From NCBI GenBank assembly GCA_964498395.1, contig CAZCHE010000001.1:558001-622000 (forward strand): 64,000 bases of DNA, in the 5' to 3' direction. Made by a program: the position numbers and the translations under genes. Of this stretch, positions 25,329 to 33,505 are shown piece after piece. The notes under the pieces are model-generated. The model ran no database searches. It saw only the letters and a program-made list of their open reading frames with translations, and was not told where the DNA came from. The stretch is from Parapedobacter sp964498395. GTDB lineage: Bacteria; Bacteroidota; Bacteroidia; Sphingobacteriales; Sphingobacteriaceae. Every line of letters starts with the position of its first letter. Position 1 is the stretch's first letter.

Positions 25329-28300
25329 ATGCAAGGTAAAGGGCTGATTAACTTTTTGGTAATAGTGGTATCCATAGCGTGCCTCTATTCCCTATCATTC
25401 ACATTCGTGACCCGCAAGGTGGAGCGCGATGCCGCGGCGTATGCCAATGGTGATATCGCAAAGGAGAAAGCGTATTTGGATTCGATGGCCGGTGAAGTGG
25501 TATATAATTTGGGTATTGCCAAATACACGTACCGCGAAGCTAAAGGCAACGAAATCGCGTTGGGGTTGGATTTGAAAGGCGGCATGAACGTGACCATGGA
25601 GGTGTCGTTGCAGGAATTGGTGCGTAATCTAGCCAATAACCCCAAGGATGAGCATTTCAACCAAGCGCTTGAAAACGCTGCCGAACGCAGCAAAAATAGC
25701 CAAAGCGGATATGTGCGCCTGTTTGTGGAAGAGTTTAAGAAACTTAGTCCGAATGCCTCTTTGGCCAGCTTTTTCGCGACCAAGGACAATACGGCCTATA
25801 TCAACGCTAACAGCACCGACGGACAGGTCGAAAACTTTTTGCAACGTGAGGCAAACAATGCCATCGACAATTCCTTTAAAGTATTGCGTACGCGTATCGA
25901 CAAATTCGGTGTGGCTTCCCCGAATATCCAGTTGCAACAAGGAACAAACCGCATCCTAATCGAATTGCCAGGCGTAACAGACGAAGATCGCGTTCGTAAA
26001 CTCTTGCAAGGTTCGGCTAGACTGGAATTTTGGGAAACTTATGACAACATGGAAATCTATCCCATGTTGGAAAATATCAACAGTGCGTTAGCTTCTACCT
26101 TGAGAGATACCTCCAAGGAATCCAATGTTGCCCAAGACACTACCCAATCGGATACCGATGCGGGGTTGTTGGCCACTTTGGGAGCAGGAAGGGATTCGCT
26201 GGATACCGATTCATTTGATAGCGAACTAGCCCAACAAAATCCGTTGTTCAACTTATTGCGGCCAGCTACCGCAATGGCACCCAACAACCAAATCGTGTTG
26301 GCTCCGGGGCCAATCGTGGGTTACGCGCAACTGAGAGACACCGCCAAAGTCAACAACTTTTTGGAAAACCCGGTGGTCAAGCAAATCATCCCTGCCAATG
26401 TTAAATTGCTGTGGGGTGTGAAACCCAGTCCGCGCACACCGGAGCAGTTAGAGCTATATGCCATCAAACCGACTGGAGTTGATGCCGGTCCGATATTGGG
26501 TGGTAATGTGGTTACCGATGCAAAGGATGATTTCGACCCGCAGTCCAATAGCCCGATGGTGACCATGTACATGAATAGTGAAGGGGCACGGGATTGGAGA
26601 CGGATAACAGCTACCGCTTCGGCAGATCCGAACAATAAGCACGCTATTGCCATCGTGTTGGATAACGTAGTGTACTCCGCTCCTACCGTACAGGGAGAAA
26701 TCCCGAACGGCATTTCGCAAATCACCGGTAATTTTACCATTGAAGATACCAAAGACTTGGCAAACGTGTTGAAGGCTGGTCGCCTTCCAACTACTGCTAA
26801 AATTGTAGAAGAAGCGATTGTAGGGCCCACGTTAGGACAAGCAGCGATCGATGCCGGGGTTAGTTCGGCAGTCATTGGCTTGGTTCTGGTATTGATCTTC
26901 ATGATTCTTTATTACAACCGCGCAGGTTGGGTAGCTAACATTGCCGTGATATTCAACGTCTTCTTTATCATGGGGGTTTTGGCCTCGCTCAATGCGGTGC
27001 TTACGCTACCGGGGATAGCTGGTATCGTCCTCACATTCGGCACCGCCATTGATGCTAATATATTGATCTATGAACGGATACGGGAAGAATTGAACTTGGG
27101 CAAATCTATTCGGCAAGCCATTGCAGATGGTTATAAGCACGCAATGCCCTCTATTCTTGACTCCCAGATTACCACATTCTTGGTGGGTGTTATCCTCTTC
27201 TTCTTCGGAAGCGGCCCCATTTTAGGGTTTGCTACCACGTTGATGATCGGTATCATCACCTCTTTGTTTACCGCCATCTTTATCTCGCGTATCATTTTCG
27301 AGTGGATGTTGGCCAAAGATTGGAAGATTTCCGTTTCTTACCCATGGAGTGCCAATACGTTGAAAAATGCGAACTACGCCTTTGTGCAGAACCGCAAGAA
27401 GTTTTATATCGCGTCATCCATATTCATTCTAATAGGAATTGGCTTTATCTTTACCAAAGGATTTAGCCTCGGGGTGGATTTTCAGGGTGGTCGCACCTAT
27501 ACCGCGCGTTTTGAGCAGCCCATCGATTTGGAAGAGGTTCGCCAAAACTTGAATAATGCATTTGAGTTGACTACGGAAGTCAAGATCTTCGGTGCAGAGA
27601 ATCAAGTGCGCATTACTACGACCTACCATATTGATGAAACCAGTGATGAGGCCGATCAAGATGTATTGGCTAAATTGAACGAGGGATTGTCGCAGATCGC
27701 GGATAACCCATACGAAATACTGAGTTCACAAAAAGTCGGCCCCACAATCGCCAATGACATCAAAACACGGTCTATTTACGCCGCCGTATTCTCCATCCTA
27801 GTCATCGCAGTATATATTCTGATCCGATTCCGGAAATGGCAATACAGCTTGGCTGCGGCCGTGTCGACCACACACGATGCATTGGTTATCTTAGCATTGT
27901 TTTCCATTCTAAACGGTATCGTTCCATTCTCATTGGATATCGACCAGCACTTTGTGGCTGCTATACTGACGGTAATTGCCTATTCCATCAACGATACGGT
28001 GGTGGTATTTGACCGACTACGGGAATACCTCAATAAATCCATCCGTAAGAATGAGGATATTGGCGAGACTATCAACCTAGCGGTTAACAAAACATTGAGC
28101 CGTACCATTATCACATCGGTCACATTGATTTTCGTATTGGCCGTGTTGTTTATTTTTGGCGGTGAGGTTATCCGCGGATTTTCATTCGCTATCCTAGTCG
28201 GTATCATCGTAGCCACATATTCTTCGATATTTATCGCTGCGCCAATGGTGGTAGATTTACAGAAAAAGGACACACAGGATTTACCTGCTGCCACTGAAAC

Positions 28301-28337
28301 GAATAGCAAGGCAACGTTAAAAACTGCAAAAGCTTAA
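25329..28337 (+). CDS. secDF: Fused protein translocase subunit SecDF
   Basis: A 1002-aa single-chain SecD-SecF, the form usual in Bacteroidota. It uses the proton gradient to pull proteins out of the SecYEG channel on the periplasmic side. The SecD half has the N-terminal helix, the P1 domain (LGLDLKGGMNVTMEV, FKVLRTRIDKFGVASP), an extra Asp/Ser-rich insert at ~265-300, and five helices with GIVLTFGTAIDANILIYERI. The SecF half starts near 690 (GVDFQGGRTYTARF) and has VIAYSINDTVVVFDRLRE. The first Asp of each D-x-N/D helix, thought to carry protons, is present. Confidence 0.97.
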   Translation: MQGKGLINFLVIVVSIACLYSLSFTFVTRKVERDAAAYANGDIAKEKAYLDSMAGEVVYNLGIAKYTYREAKGNEIALGLDLKGGMNVTMEVSLQELVRNLANNPKDEHFNQALENAAERSKNSQSGYVRLFVEEFKKLSPNASLASFFATKDNTAYINANSTDGQVENFLQREANNAIDNSFKVLRTRIDKFGVASPNIQLQQGTNRILIELPGVTDEDRVRKLLQGSARLEFWETYDNMEIYPMLENINSALASTLRDTSKESNVAQDTTQSDTDAGLLATLGAGRDSLDTDSFDSELAQQNPLFNLLRPATAMAPNNQIVLAPGPIVGYAQLRDTAKVNNFLENPVVKQIIPANVKLLWGVKPSPRTPEQLELYAIKPTGVDAGPILGGNVVTDAKDDFDPQSNSPMVTMYMNSEGARDWRRITATASADPNNKHAIAIVLDNVVYSAPTVQGEIPNGISQITGNFTIEDTKDLANVLKAGRLPTTAKIVEEAIVGPTLGQAAIDAGVSSAVIGLVLVLIFMILYYNRAGWVANIAVIFNVFFIMGVLASLNAVLTLPGIAGIVLTFGTAIDANILIYERIREELNLGKSIRQAIADGYKHAMPSILDSQITTFLVGVILFFFGSGPILGFATTLMIGIITSLFTAIFISRIIFEWMLAKDWKISVSYPWSANTLKNANYAFVQNRKKFYIASSIFILIGIGFIFTKGFSLGVDFQGGRTYTARFEQPIDLEEVRQNLNNAFELTTEVKIFGAENQVRITTTYHIDETSDEADQDVLAKLNEGLSQIADNPYEILSSQKVGPTIANDIKTRSIYAAVFSILVIAVYILIRFRKWQYSLAAAVSTTHDALVILALFSILNGIVPFSLDIDQHFVAAILTVIAYSINDTVVVFDRLREYLNKSIRKNEDIGETINLAVNKTLSRTIITSVTLIFVLAVLFIFGGEVIRGFSFAILVGIIVATYSSIFIAAPMVVDLQKKDTQDLPAATETNSKATLKTAKA

Positions 28338-28354
28338 GTGCAATGGACGCATAG

Positions 28355-28386
28355 AAAAAGGCTGGTGGAAATCACCGGCCTTTTTT
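28355..28386 (+). terminator. Intrinsic terminator of secDF
   Basis: The stem AAAAAGGCTGGTG / CACCGGCCTTTTT has one mispair and a GAAAT loop, followed by T6. It lies 18 nt past the secDF stop. The remaining ~240 bp to the next gene are AT-rich, and I see no gene in them. Confidence 0.85.
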
Positions 28387-28628
28387 GTTTGTTGGAAAGT
28401 GTATTTAATTAAATACAAAAAGCGCCATTCCCAATTATAATTTTAATTTTGTGCCGTCACAATTGGCTACGACATCCTTAATGGATGGTAGCATTGCCTA
28501 AAATGGGTGTTTTTTTTGCAACATTTGGAAATGTGCCAGCCCATATTGCTTTATCAGCCAATCTAAATGACACGATACAATGATCAGTAGCACATTACTA
28601 ACCCATAATAACATAAAAAACACCCCTG

Positions 28629-29954
28629 ATGAAGTTACATACTAAAATTTTCATCGGCATGTTGTTCGGTATCGTCGCCGGATTGATTGTCAAAAGCCTT
28701 GGATTACCTGAAGAAACACTTAACACCATTGTAAAATGGGTAGAACCTGTCGGTCGAATCTTCATGAACCTCATCTTCATGATGGTTATACCCCTTATCC
28801 TCTCCGCACTTATTTTAGGAATTGCAGAGATCGGTGACGTCAAGAAACTCGGGCGCATGGGCGGTAAATTATTGGTGTATACCGTAGTGGTCAGTTTTAT
28901 CGCCGTGCTGATCGGTGTAACCATGGTTAATATTTTCAATCCGGGCAACAGTATATCCACGGAAACACGGGAATATTTGGTGAGTGAATTTGGGGCCGAG
29001 GCAGCGAAGGCAAACCTGCAGGCACAGTCCATTAAAGAGGACGAAAGAACCGTTGGTGATATATTGGCCCAAATTATCCCCCGAAATCCATTTGAAGAGA
29101 TGGTGAAAGCCTTTGATTCCAGTCACACTGGAGGAGGATTGCTTTCCGTGATGTTCTTCGCGCTGATTTTCGGTGTCGCCATGGCTGCTGTTGGGCCGGA
29201 AAAAACAGCCACGGTTAAATCGTTTTTGGAAGGGCTCTATGAAATCGTTATCAAGGTTATTGGCTATGCGATGTCTCTAGCCCCATATGGTGTAGCGGCA
29301 TTGCTTTTCAATATGGTGGTCAATGTAGGCGCGGATTTCTTATTGTCATTGCTTTGGTATGTATTGATTGTGCTTGGTGCATTAGCCATCCATCAATTTG
29401 TGGTCTACTCCGTCATCTTGAAATATTTTGCCAAACGTGATCCCATCAAATTCATGAAAGATATGGGCGAAGTGACACTCACCGCCTTTTCCACCAGTTC
29501 CAGTAACGCCACCCTACCGACAGCCATACGGGTAAGCATCGAAAAATTGAAGATCCCCAAACCTATCGCCCATTTCGTATTGACCATAGGTAGTACCGGT
29601 AATCAAAACGGAACCGCGTTATTTGAAGGAATCACCGTCTTGTTTCTTGCGCAAGTATTCAATGTAGATTTGAGTTTAGGTTCGCAGATCACGGTGGTAC
29701 TGCTTTGTATCCTGGCGGGTGTGGGTACAGCGGGTGTTCCCGGTGGATCATTGCCAGTTATTGTGACCATTTTGGTTTCTATAGGTGTACCGGGTGAGGC
29801 CATTGCGCTGATCTACGGTGTGGATCGGATATTGGATATGTCGCGTACCACACTCAATGTCAATGGTGATATCACGGCAGCCGCTTATATCCAGTATACG
29901 GAAGAGAAGGCGGGCCGGTTTACCGAAGAGGAAACCATAGACGGAAATGGATAG
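28629..29954 (+). CDS. Dicarboxylate/amino acid:cation symporter (DAACS family)
   Basis: A 441-aa membrane protein of the GltP/GltT/DctA type. The family signatures are present: the serine-rich re-entrant loop FSTSSSNATLPTAI (~285-300), GSTGNQNGTALFEG in helix 7, the second hairpin AGVGTAGVPGGS, and DRILDMSRTTLNVNGD in helix 8, where the Asp, Arg and Asn coordinate the substrate carboxylate and Na+. An Arg at the DMSRT position favours acidic amino acids or C4-dicarboxylates. It stands alone and has its own terminator. Confidence 0.95.
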   Translation: MKLHTKIFIGMLFGIVAGLIVKSLGLPEETLNTIVKWVEPVGRIFMNLIFMMVIPLILSALILGIAEIGDVKKLGRMGGKLLVYTVVVSFIAVLIGVTMVNIFNPGNSISTETREYLVSEFGAEAAKANLQAQSIKEDERTVGDILAQIIPRNPFEEMVKAFDSSHTGGGLLSVMFFALIFGVAMAAVGPEKTATVKSFLEGLYEIVIKVIGYAMSLAPYGVAALLFNMVVNVGADFLLSLLWYVLIVLGALAIHQFVVYSVILKYFAKRDPIKFMKDMGEVTLTAFSTSSSNATLPTAIRVSIEKLKIPKPIAHFVLTIGSTGNQNGTALFEGITVLFLAQVFNVDLSLGSQITVVLLCILAGVGTAGVPGGSLPVIVTILVSIGVPGEAIALIYGVDRILDMSRTTLNVNGDITAAAYIQYTEEKAGRFTEEETIDGNG

Positions 29955-29987
29955 CAACTGGCCGCTTTAGGCCGTTGGATACTGATG

Positions 29988-30019
29988 AAAAAACCGGGTT
30001 TTTAAAACCCGGTTTTTTT
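29988..30019. terminator. Bidirectional-looking intrinsic terminator
   Basis: AAAAAACCGGGTTTT pairs with AAAACCCGGTTTTTT, giving a strong stem with an A-run on one side and T7 on the other. It begins 33 nt past the symporter stop and would work in both directions. Confidence 0.85.
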
Positions 30020-30213
30020 ATGGATAATCACATCACTAATTGATCAACTAAGATAAGTCCATTTAGATGGATGACCAACCCACAGCCGCCCATAAAATCC
30101 AATCTCCGGGGCGCATCGCGAGCTTTTTGTTCAGCGGGATTCGAAAAGCCGAACGGCAGGATATCGCATAACTGAACGAGGGGTAGGAATTGACCCAGAA
30201 TTGACAGGATTAA

Positions 30214-30244
30214 TTGCAATCGTAAAAGAATAACCATATATTTG
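30214..30244 (+). promoter_or_regulatory. Promoter of the MarR regulator gene
   Basis: TTG (30214-30216), a 20-nt spacer and TATATTTG (30237-30244), a full match to the Bacteroidota consensus. Transcription would begin near 30251, inside the pair of direct repeats at 30247-30269. Confidence 0.75.
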
Positions 30245-30246
30245 TC

Positions 30247-30269
30247 ATACTAATTATTATTATACTAAT
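30247..30269 (+). repeat. Direct repeat ATACTAAT x2, candidate operator
   Basis: Two identical 8-mers (30247-30254 and 30262-30269), 15 bp from start to start, cover the predicted transcription start and the start codon of the MarR gene. The position suits autorepression. MarR sites are usually inverted rather than direct repeats, so the regulator is not certain. Confidence 0.4.
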
Positions 30270-30696
30270 GGAGCAATACAGTACGTATTCATTCCTGCTG
30301 GATCGCACCGCACGACGGGTAAAGCAATTCGCGCAATATCAATTTAATTGTCGGCAATTCGGCATTACGGTAGATCAGTGGGCGATATTGAAAAATCTCA
30401 ATCAATATGCGGATCTGTCGCAAAAAGAGCTGGCGGAATACTGTGGTAAAGACCAACCCACCCTAACCCGTATCGTAGACTTACTTGTCGGTAAGCAATT
30501 GGTAGAGCGTCGTGCCAACCCAAATGATAGACGCAGTTTCGTCGTCCACCTTACACCTGCAGGCGAGCAAAAAATAGCAGCATTATCGAGCAGTGTAAAT
30601 GAGATTCGCATGCATGCTTGGAAGAACCTTAACGAGGCCGATTTCGAACATCTGAAACGCATTTTGAATACGATCTATACGAATCTGGAAATTTGA
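30268..30696 (+). CDS. MarR family transcriptional regulator
   Basis: A 142-aa winged-helix protein. The order of elements is that of MarR: N-terminal dimer helix, helix-turn-helix (LSQKELAEYCGKDQPTLTRIVDLL, split here as LSQKELAEYC and PTLTRIVDLL, ~50-75), wing with the conserved ERRANPNDRRSFVVHLT, and C-terminal dimer helices. The NPNDRR motif is the classic MarR DxR wing. It precedes the redox genes FNR, ferredoxin and NDH-2 in the same direction, so it may respond to a redox or quinone-like signal (inference from position). Confidence 0.93.
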   Translation: MEQYSTYSFLLDRTARRVKQFAQYQFNCRQFGITVDQWAILKNLNQYADLSQKELAEYCGKDQPTLTRIVDLLVGKQLVERRANPNDRRSFVVHLTPAGEQKIAALSSSVNEIRMHAWKNLNEADFEHLKRILNTIYTNLEI

Positions 30697-30748
30697 AGAT
30701 GGGAGAACGAAGACCGGAGATGGAAGATTAAAAATAGACAACTATAAA

Positions 30749-31765
30749 ATGGATACCAAAAAGATAACAACAGATATTTGCATCATCGGAGCAGGCCCGG
30801 TTGGGTTGTTCGCTGTATTCGAGGCCGGATTGCTCAAAATGCGCTGCCACCTCATTGATGCCTTGCCGCAAGTAGGTGGTCAACTGTCAGAGATCTATCC
30901 CCACAAGCCCATTTATGACATTCCGGGGTACCCGGCCGTCAATGCACAGGAACTGGTCGACAACCTGATGGAGCAGATCAAAACTTTTGATCCGTCTTTT
31001 ACCTTGGGCGAACGGGTGGAAGGCCTCGAAAAGCAGCCTGATGGCTCCTATCACGTGATCAGCAACGAAAACACCGTTATCCACGCTTCCGTAGTGGTCA
31101 TCGCAGGTGGACTCGGTTCATTTGAACCACGTAAACCCGAAATCCCGCAATTGATCGACTTTGAGGGCAAGGGGGTATACTACATGGTTAAAAACCCGGA
31201 GCATTACCGGGGCAAACGCATCGTTATCGCAGGCGGAGGAGATTCTGCTTTGGATTGGACGGTCTTCCTGAGTGACGTGGCGAGTGGGATTACGTTGGTA
31301 CACCGCAGCGATAATTTCCGTGGTGCGCCAGACTCCGCTGAAAAAGTGTTTGCCCTCGCCGAACAAGGCAAAATCAACTTGCTGCTAAACAGCAACCTGA
31401 ATAGTGTACATGGAAATGGCGTATTGACGCACGTGGGTATCGTTGACAAAAGCAAAAACGAAATCCTATTGGAGGCTGATGCGCTGATCCCTTTGTTTGG
31501 GTTGAGCCCCAAACTCGGCCCGATAGCCAACTGGGGGCTTCAAATCGATAAATCTGCCATTGCTGTCGATACGTTCGACTATTCCACCGGTGTAGAACGG
31601 ATATACGCCATCGGGGATATCAATACGTACCCGGGAAAGCTGAAACTCATTTTATGTGGGTTCCATGAAGCGGCATTAATGGCCCAAAGTGCATTCAAGT
31701 ATGTATATCCGGCCGAAAAATTAAGTTTCAAGTACACCACCGTAAATGGCGTAAACGCTTTTTAA
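30749..31765 (+). CDS. Ferredoxin/flavodoxin-NADP+ reductase, thioredoxin-reductase-like type
   Basis: A 338-aa FAD protein. The FAD-binding GAGPVGLFAVFEAG lies at residues ~13-26 and the NADPH-binding GGGDSALDW near 158. The C-terminal FAD contact is AIGDINTYPGKLKLI. The redox CxxC of true thioredoxin reductase is missing, which is characteristic of the B. subtilis YumC-type ferredoxin-NADP reductases. The next gene, 12 bp away, encodes a 2Fe-2S ferredoxin, so the two probably form an electron pair. The 52-bp leader from the MarR gene is purine-rich. Confidence 0.9.
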   Translation: MDTKKITTDICIIGAGPVGLFAVFEAGLLKMRCHLIDALPQVGGQLSEIYPHKPIYDIPGYPAVNAQELVDNLMEQIKTFDPSFTLGERVEGLEKQPDGSYHVISNENTVIHASVVVIAGGLGSFEPRKPEIPQLIDFEGKGVYYMVKNPEHYRGKRIVIAGGGDSALDWTVFLSDVASGITLVHRSDNFRGAPDSAEKVFALAEQGKINLLLNSNLNSVHGNGVLTHVGIVDKSKNEILLEADALIPLFGLSPKLGPIANWGLQIDKSAIAVDTFDYSTGVERIYAIGDINTYPGKLKLILCGFHEAALMAQSAFKYVYPAEKLSFKYTTVNGVNAF

Positions 31766-31776
31766 ATCCTACCGTT

Positions 31777-32103
31777 ATGGCACAGACCATTCACATTACC
31801 GTAGAAAACCCTCATGGGGAAATCCAACAATTGGAAATCCCCGATGGCATTAACCTGAGTTTGATGGAAGTCCTGAAGGCTTCCGAGTATGATATCCTGG
31901 CCACGTGTGGCGGCATGGCATTATGCGCCACCTGCCACATTGAGGTATTGGAGGGAGCAGAAAACCTCTATCCGCTGTCTGACGCGGAATTGGATATGCT
32001 AGATACCCTTCCCGATGCATCGGCTAGCAGTCGGCTAGCCTGCCAAATTCGGATGGATCCCTCATCGGATGGATTGAAAATACGAGTGTTTGGAAACAAT
32101 TAG
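31777..32103 (+). CDS. 2Fe-2S ferredoxin, adrenodoxin type
   Basis: A 108-aa soluble protein with four cluster cysteines at 44, 50, 53 and 89 (CGGMALCATC and LACQI). The spacing C-x5-C-x2-C-x35-C is that of adrenodoxin/Isc-type ferredoxins rather than plant type. The sequence is acidic, as expected for an electron carrier. It lies 12 bp after the reductase gene, which supplies a direct electron donor. Likely receivers (Fe-S assembly, a P450 or a desaturase) are not in the window. Confidence 0.92.
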   Translation: MAQTIHITVENPHGEIQQLEIPDGINLSLMEVLKASEYDILATCGGMALCATCHIEVLEGAENLYPLSDAELDMLDTLPDASASSRLACQIRMDPSSDGLKIRVFGNN

Positions 32104-32137
32104 GATTATCCAAGGTTCTCTATACAGCATATACAAC

Positions 32138-33439
32138 ATGGAAAAACAGCACACGGGTAAAAAATTCCCAAAAGTAGTGATCATCGGTGGAGGCTTCGGC
32201 GGAATAGAAGTAGCCAAAGGACTCCGAAACAAGGAAGTAGAGGTATTACTCTTGGATCGCAACAATCACCATACGTTCCAGCCTCTACTCTACCAAGTGG
32301 CCACCGGCACGTTGGAGGCCCCATCCATTGCCTTTCCCCTACGCAAAATGTTCAGGAAACAGGAGAATTTCCATTTCCGCATGGCTACAGTCAATGGCAT
32401 TGACGCGCTACACAAAACATTGGATACCGATATCGGCCCCATCACATACGATTACCTCGTCATAGCCACCGGAGCGACGACCAATTTCTTCGGGAACAAG
32501 GAAATCGAATACTACTCTATGCCCATGAAAAACGTGCGCGAGGCCGTCAACATCAGGAGTTTCATTCTACAGAATATCGAAGAATCCCTGCTCAGGAATA
32601 CGCCTGAAGAAAAAAGTACATTTCTGAATTTTGTGGTCGTGGGCGGTGGCCCGACCGGCGTAGAACTATCCGGCTCAATCGCCGAAATCCGAAACCACAT
32701 TTTGGCTAAAGATTATCCGGAATTGCGTAAGGAAGACATGACTGTCTATCTGGTGGAGGGGCAATCCAGGGTGTTGAGCAACCTATCTCCGCAGGCGTCG
32801 GAAAAAGCCGAGTTATATCTCAGGGAACTAGGGGTGAAAGTATTGCTGAATGTTCAGGTCACCGGCTATGATGGTGAAAAAATCACCTTTGCCGATGGCA
32901 GTAGCATCAGCACCAGGACTGTCCTGTGGTCAGCCGGCGTAATGGGTCAGTTTCCCGCCGGCATCCCGGAGGAGAACATCGTACGTGGCAATCGCATTCG
33001 CACCGATGAAGAATGTCGGGTCATCGGCATGAATGATGTGTTTGCCATCGGTGATGTGGCAGCGATCATCACCGAAGACACCCCACGGGGGCATCCCGGT
33101 GTGGCACCTGTAGCCCAGCAGCAAGGTCGGTTGTTGGCCAAAAACATTGTACGGATGCTCAACGATCAGCCCACGGAGGCATTCAAATATTTTGATAAAG
33201 GCTCGATGGCCACCATTGGGCGCAACAAAGCGGTGGTTGATATCGGAAAAATCCGATTCCAAGGGTTCTTCGCCTGGTGGGTATGGATGTTTGTGCATCT
33301 CATGTCGCTTGTCGGTTTCCGCAACCGCGTAGTCACTTTTATCAATTGGGCCATTAGCTATATCACGTTTAACGCCGGTATAAGACTCATCATCCATAAA
33401 TACCAACGAAAAAAACCGCAGGAAGAGTTGAGTAGTTAA
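32138..33439 (+). CDS. Type II NADH:quinone oxidoreductase-like protein (NDH-2)
   Basis: A 433-aa protein from ATG at 32138. The FAD site is VVIIGGGFGGIEVAKGL near the start; the NADH site is VVVGGGPTGVELSGSIAE around 165-180. The quinone/FAD segment AIGDVAA and the PVAQQQGRLLAKNI motif are the mark of NDH-2. The C-terminal part (~370-420) is hydrophobic (WVWMFVHLMSLVGF) and attaches the enzyme to the inner membrane. It oxidises NADH and reduces quinone without pumping protons. It lies 34 bp after the ferredoxin gene and may share its transcript. Confidence 0.92.
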   Translation: MEKQHTGKKFPKVVIIGGGFGGIEVAKGLRNKEVEVLLLDRNNHHTFQPLLYQVATGTLEAPSIAFPLRKMFRKQENFHFRMATVNGIDALHKTLDTDIGPITYDYLVIATGATTNFFGNKEIEYYSMPMKNVREAVNIRSFILQNIEESLLRNTPEEKSTFLNFVVVGGGPTGVELSGSIAEIRNHILAKDYPELRKEDMTVYLVEGQSRVLSNLSPQASEKAELYLRELGVKVLLNVQVTGYDGEKITFADGSSISTRTVLWSAGVMGQFPAGIPEENIVRGNRIRTDEECRVIGMNDVFAIGDVAAIITEDTPRGHPGVAPVAQQQGRLLAKNIVRMLNDQPTEAFKYFDKGSMATIGRNKAVVDIGKIRFQGFFAWWVWMFVHLMSLVGFRNRVVTFINWAISYITFNAGIRLIIHKYQRKKPQEELSS

Positions 33440-33505
33440 ATCCGGAAGTCGGGAAGATCGTAAAATAAAATTGTGACCTTTGCGGGAAATCGTTACTTTT
33501 CGGCA

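Noticed and set aside
25629..26902. Minus-strand frames of 76-193 codons opposite secDF
   Set aside because: They are antisense to conserved SecD sequence; their composition mirrors the codons of the real gene.
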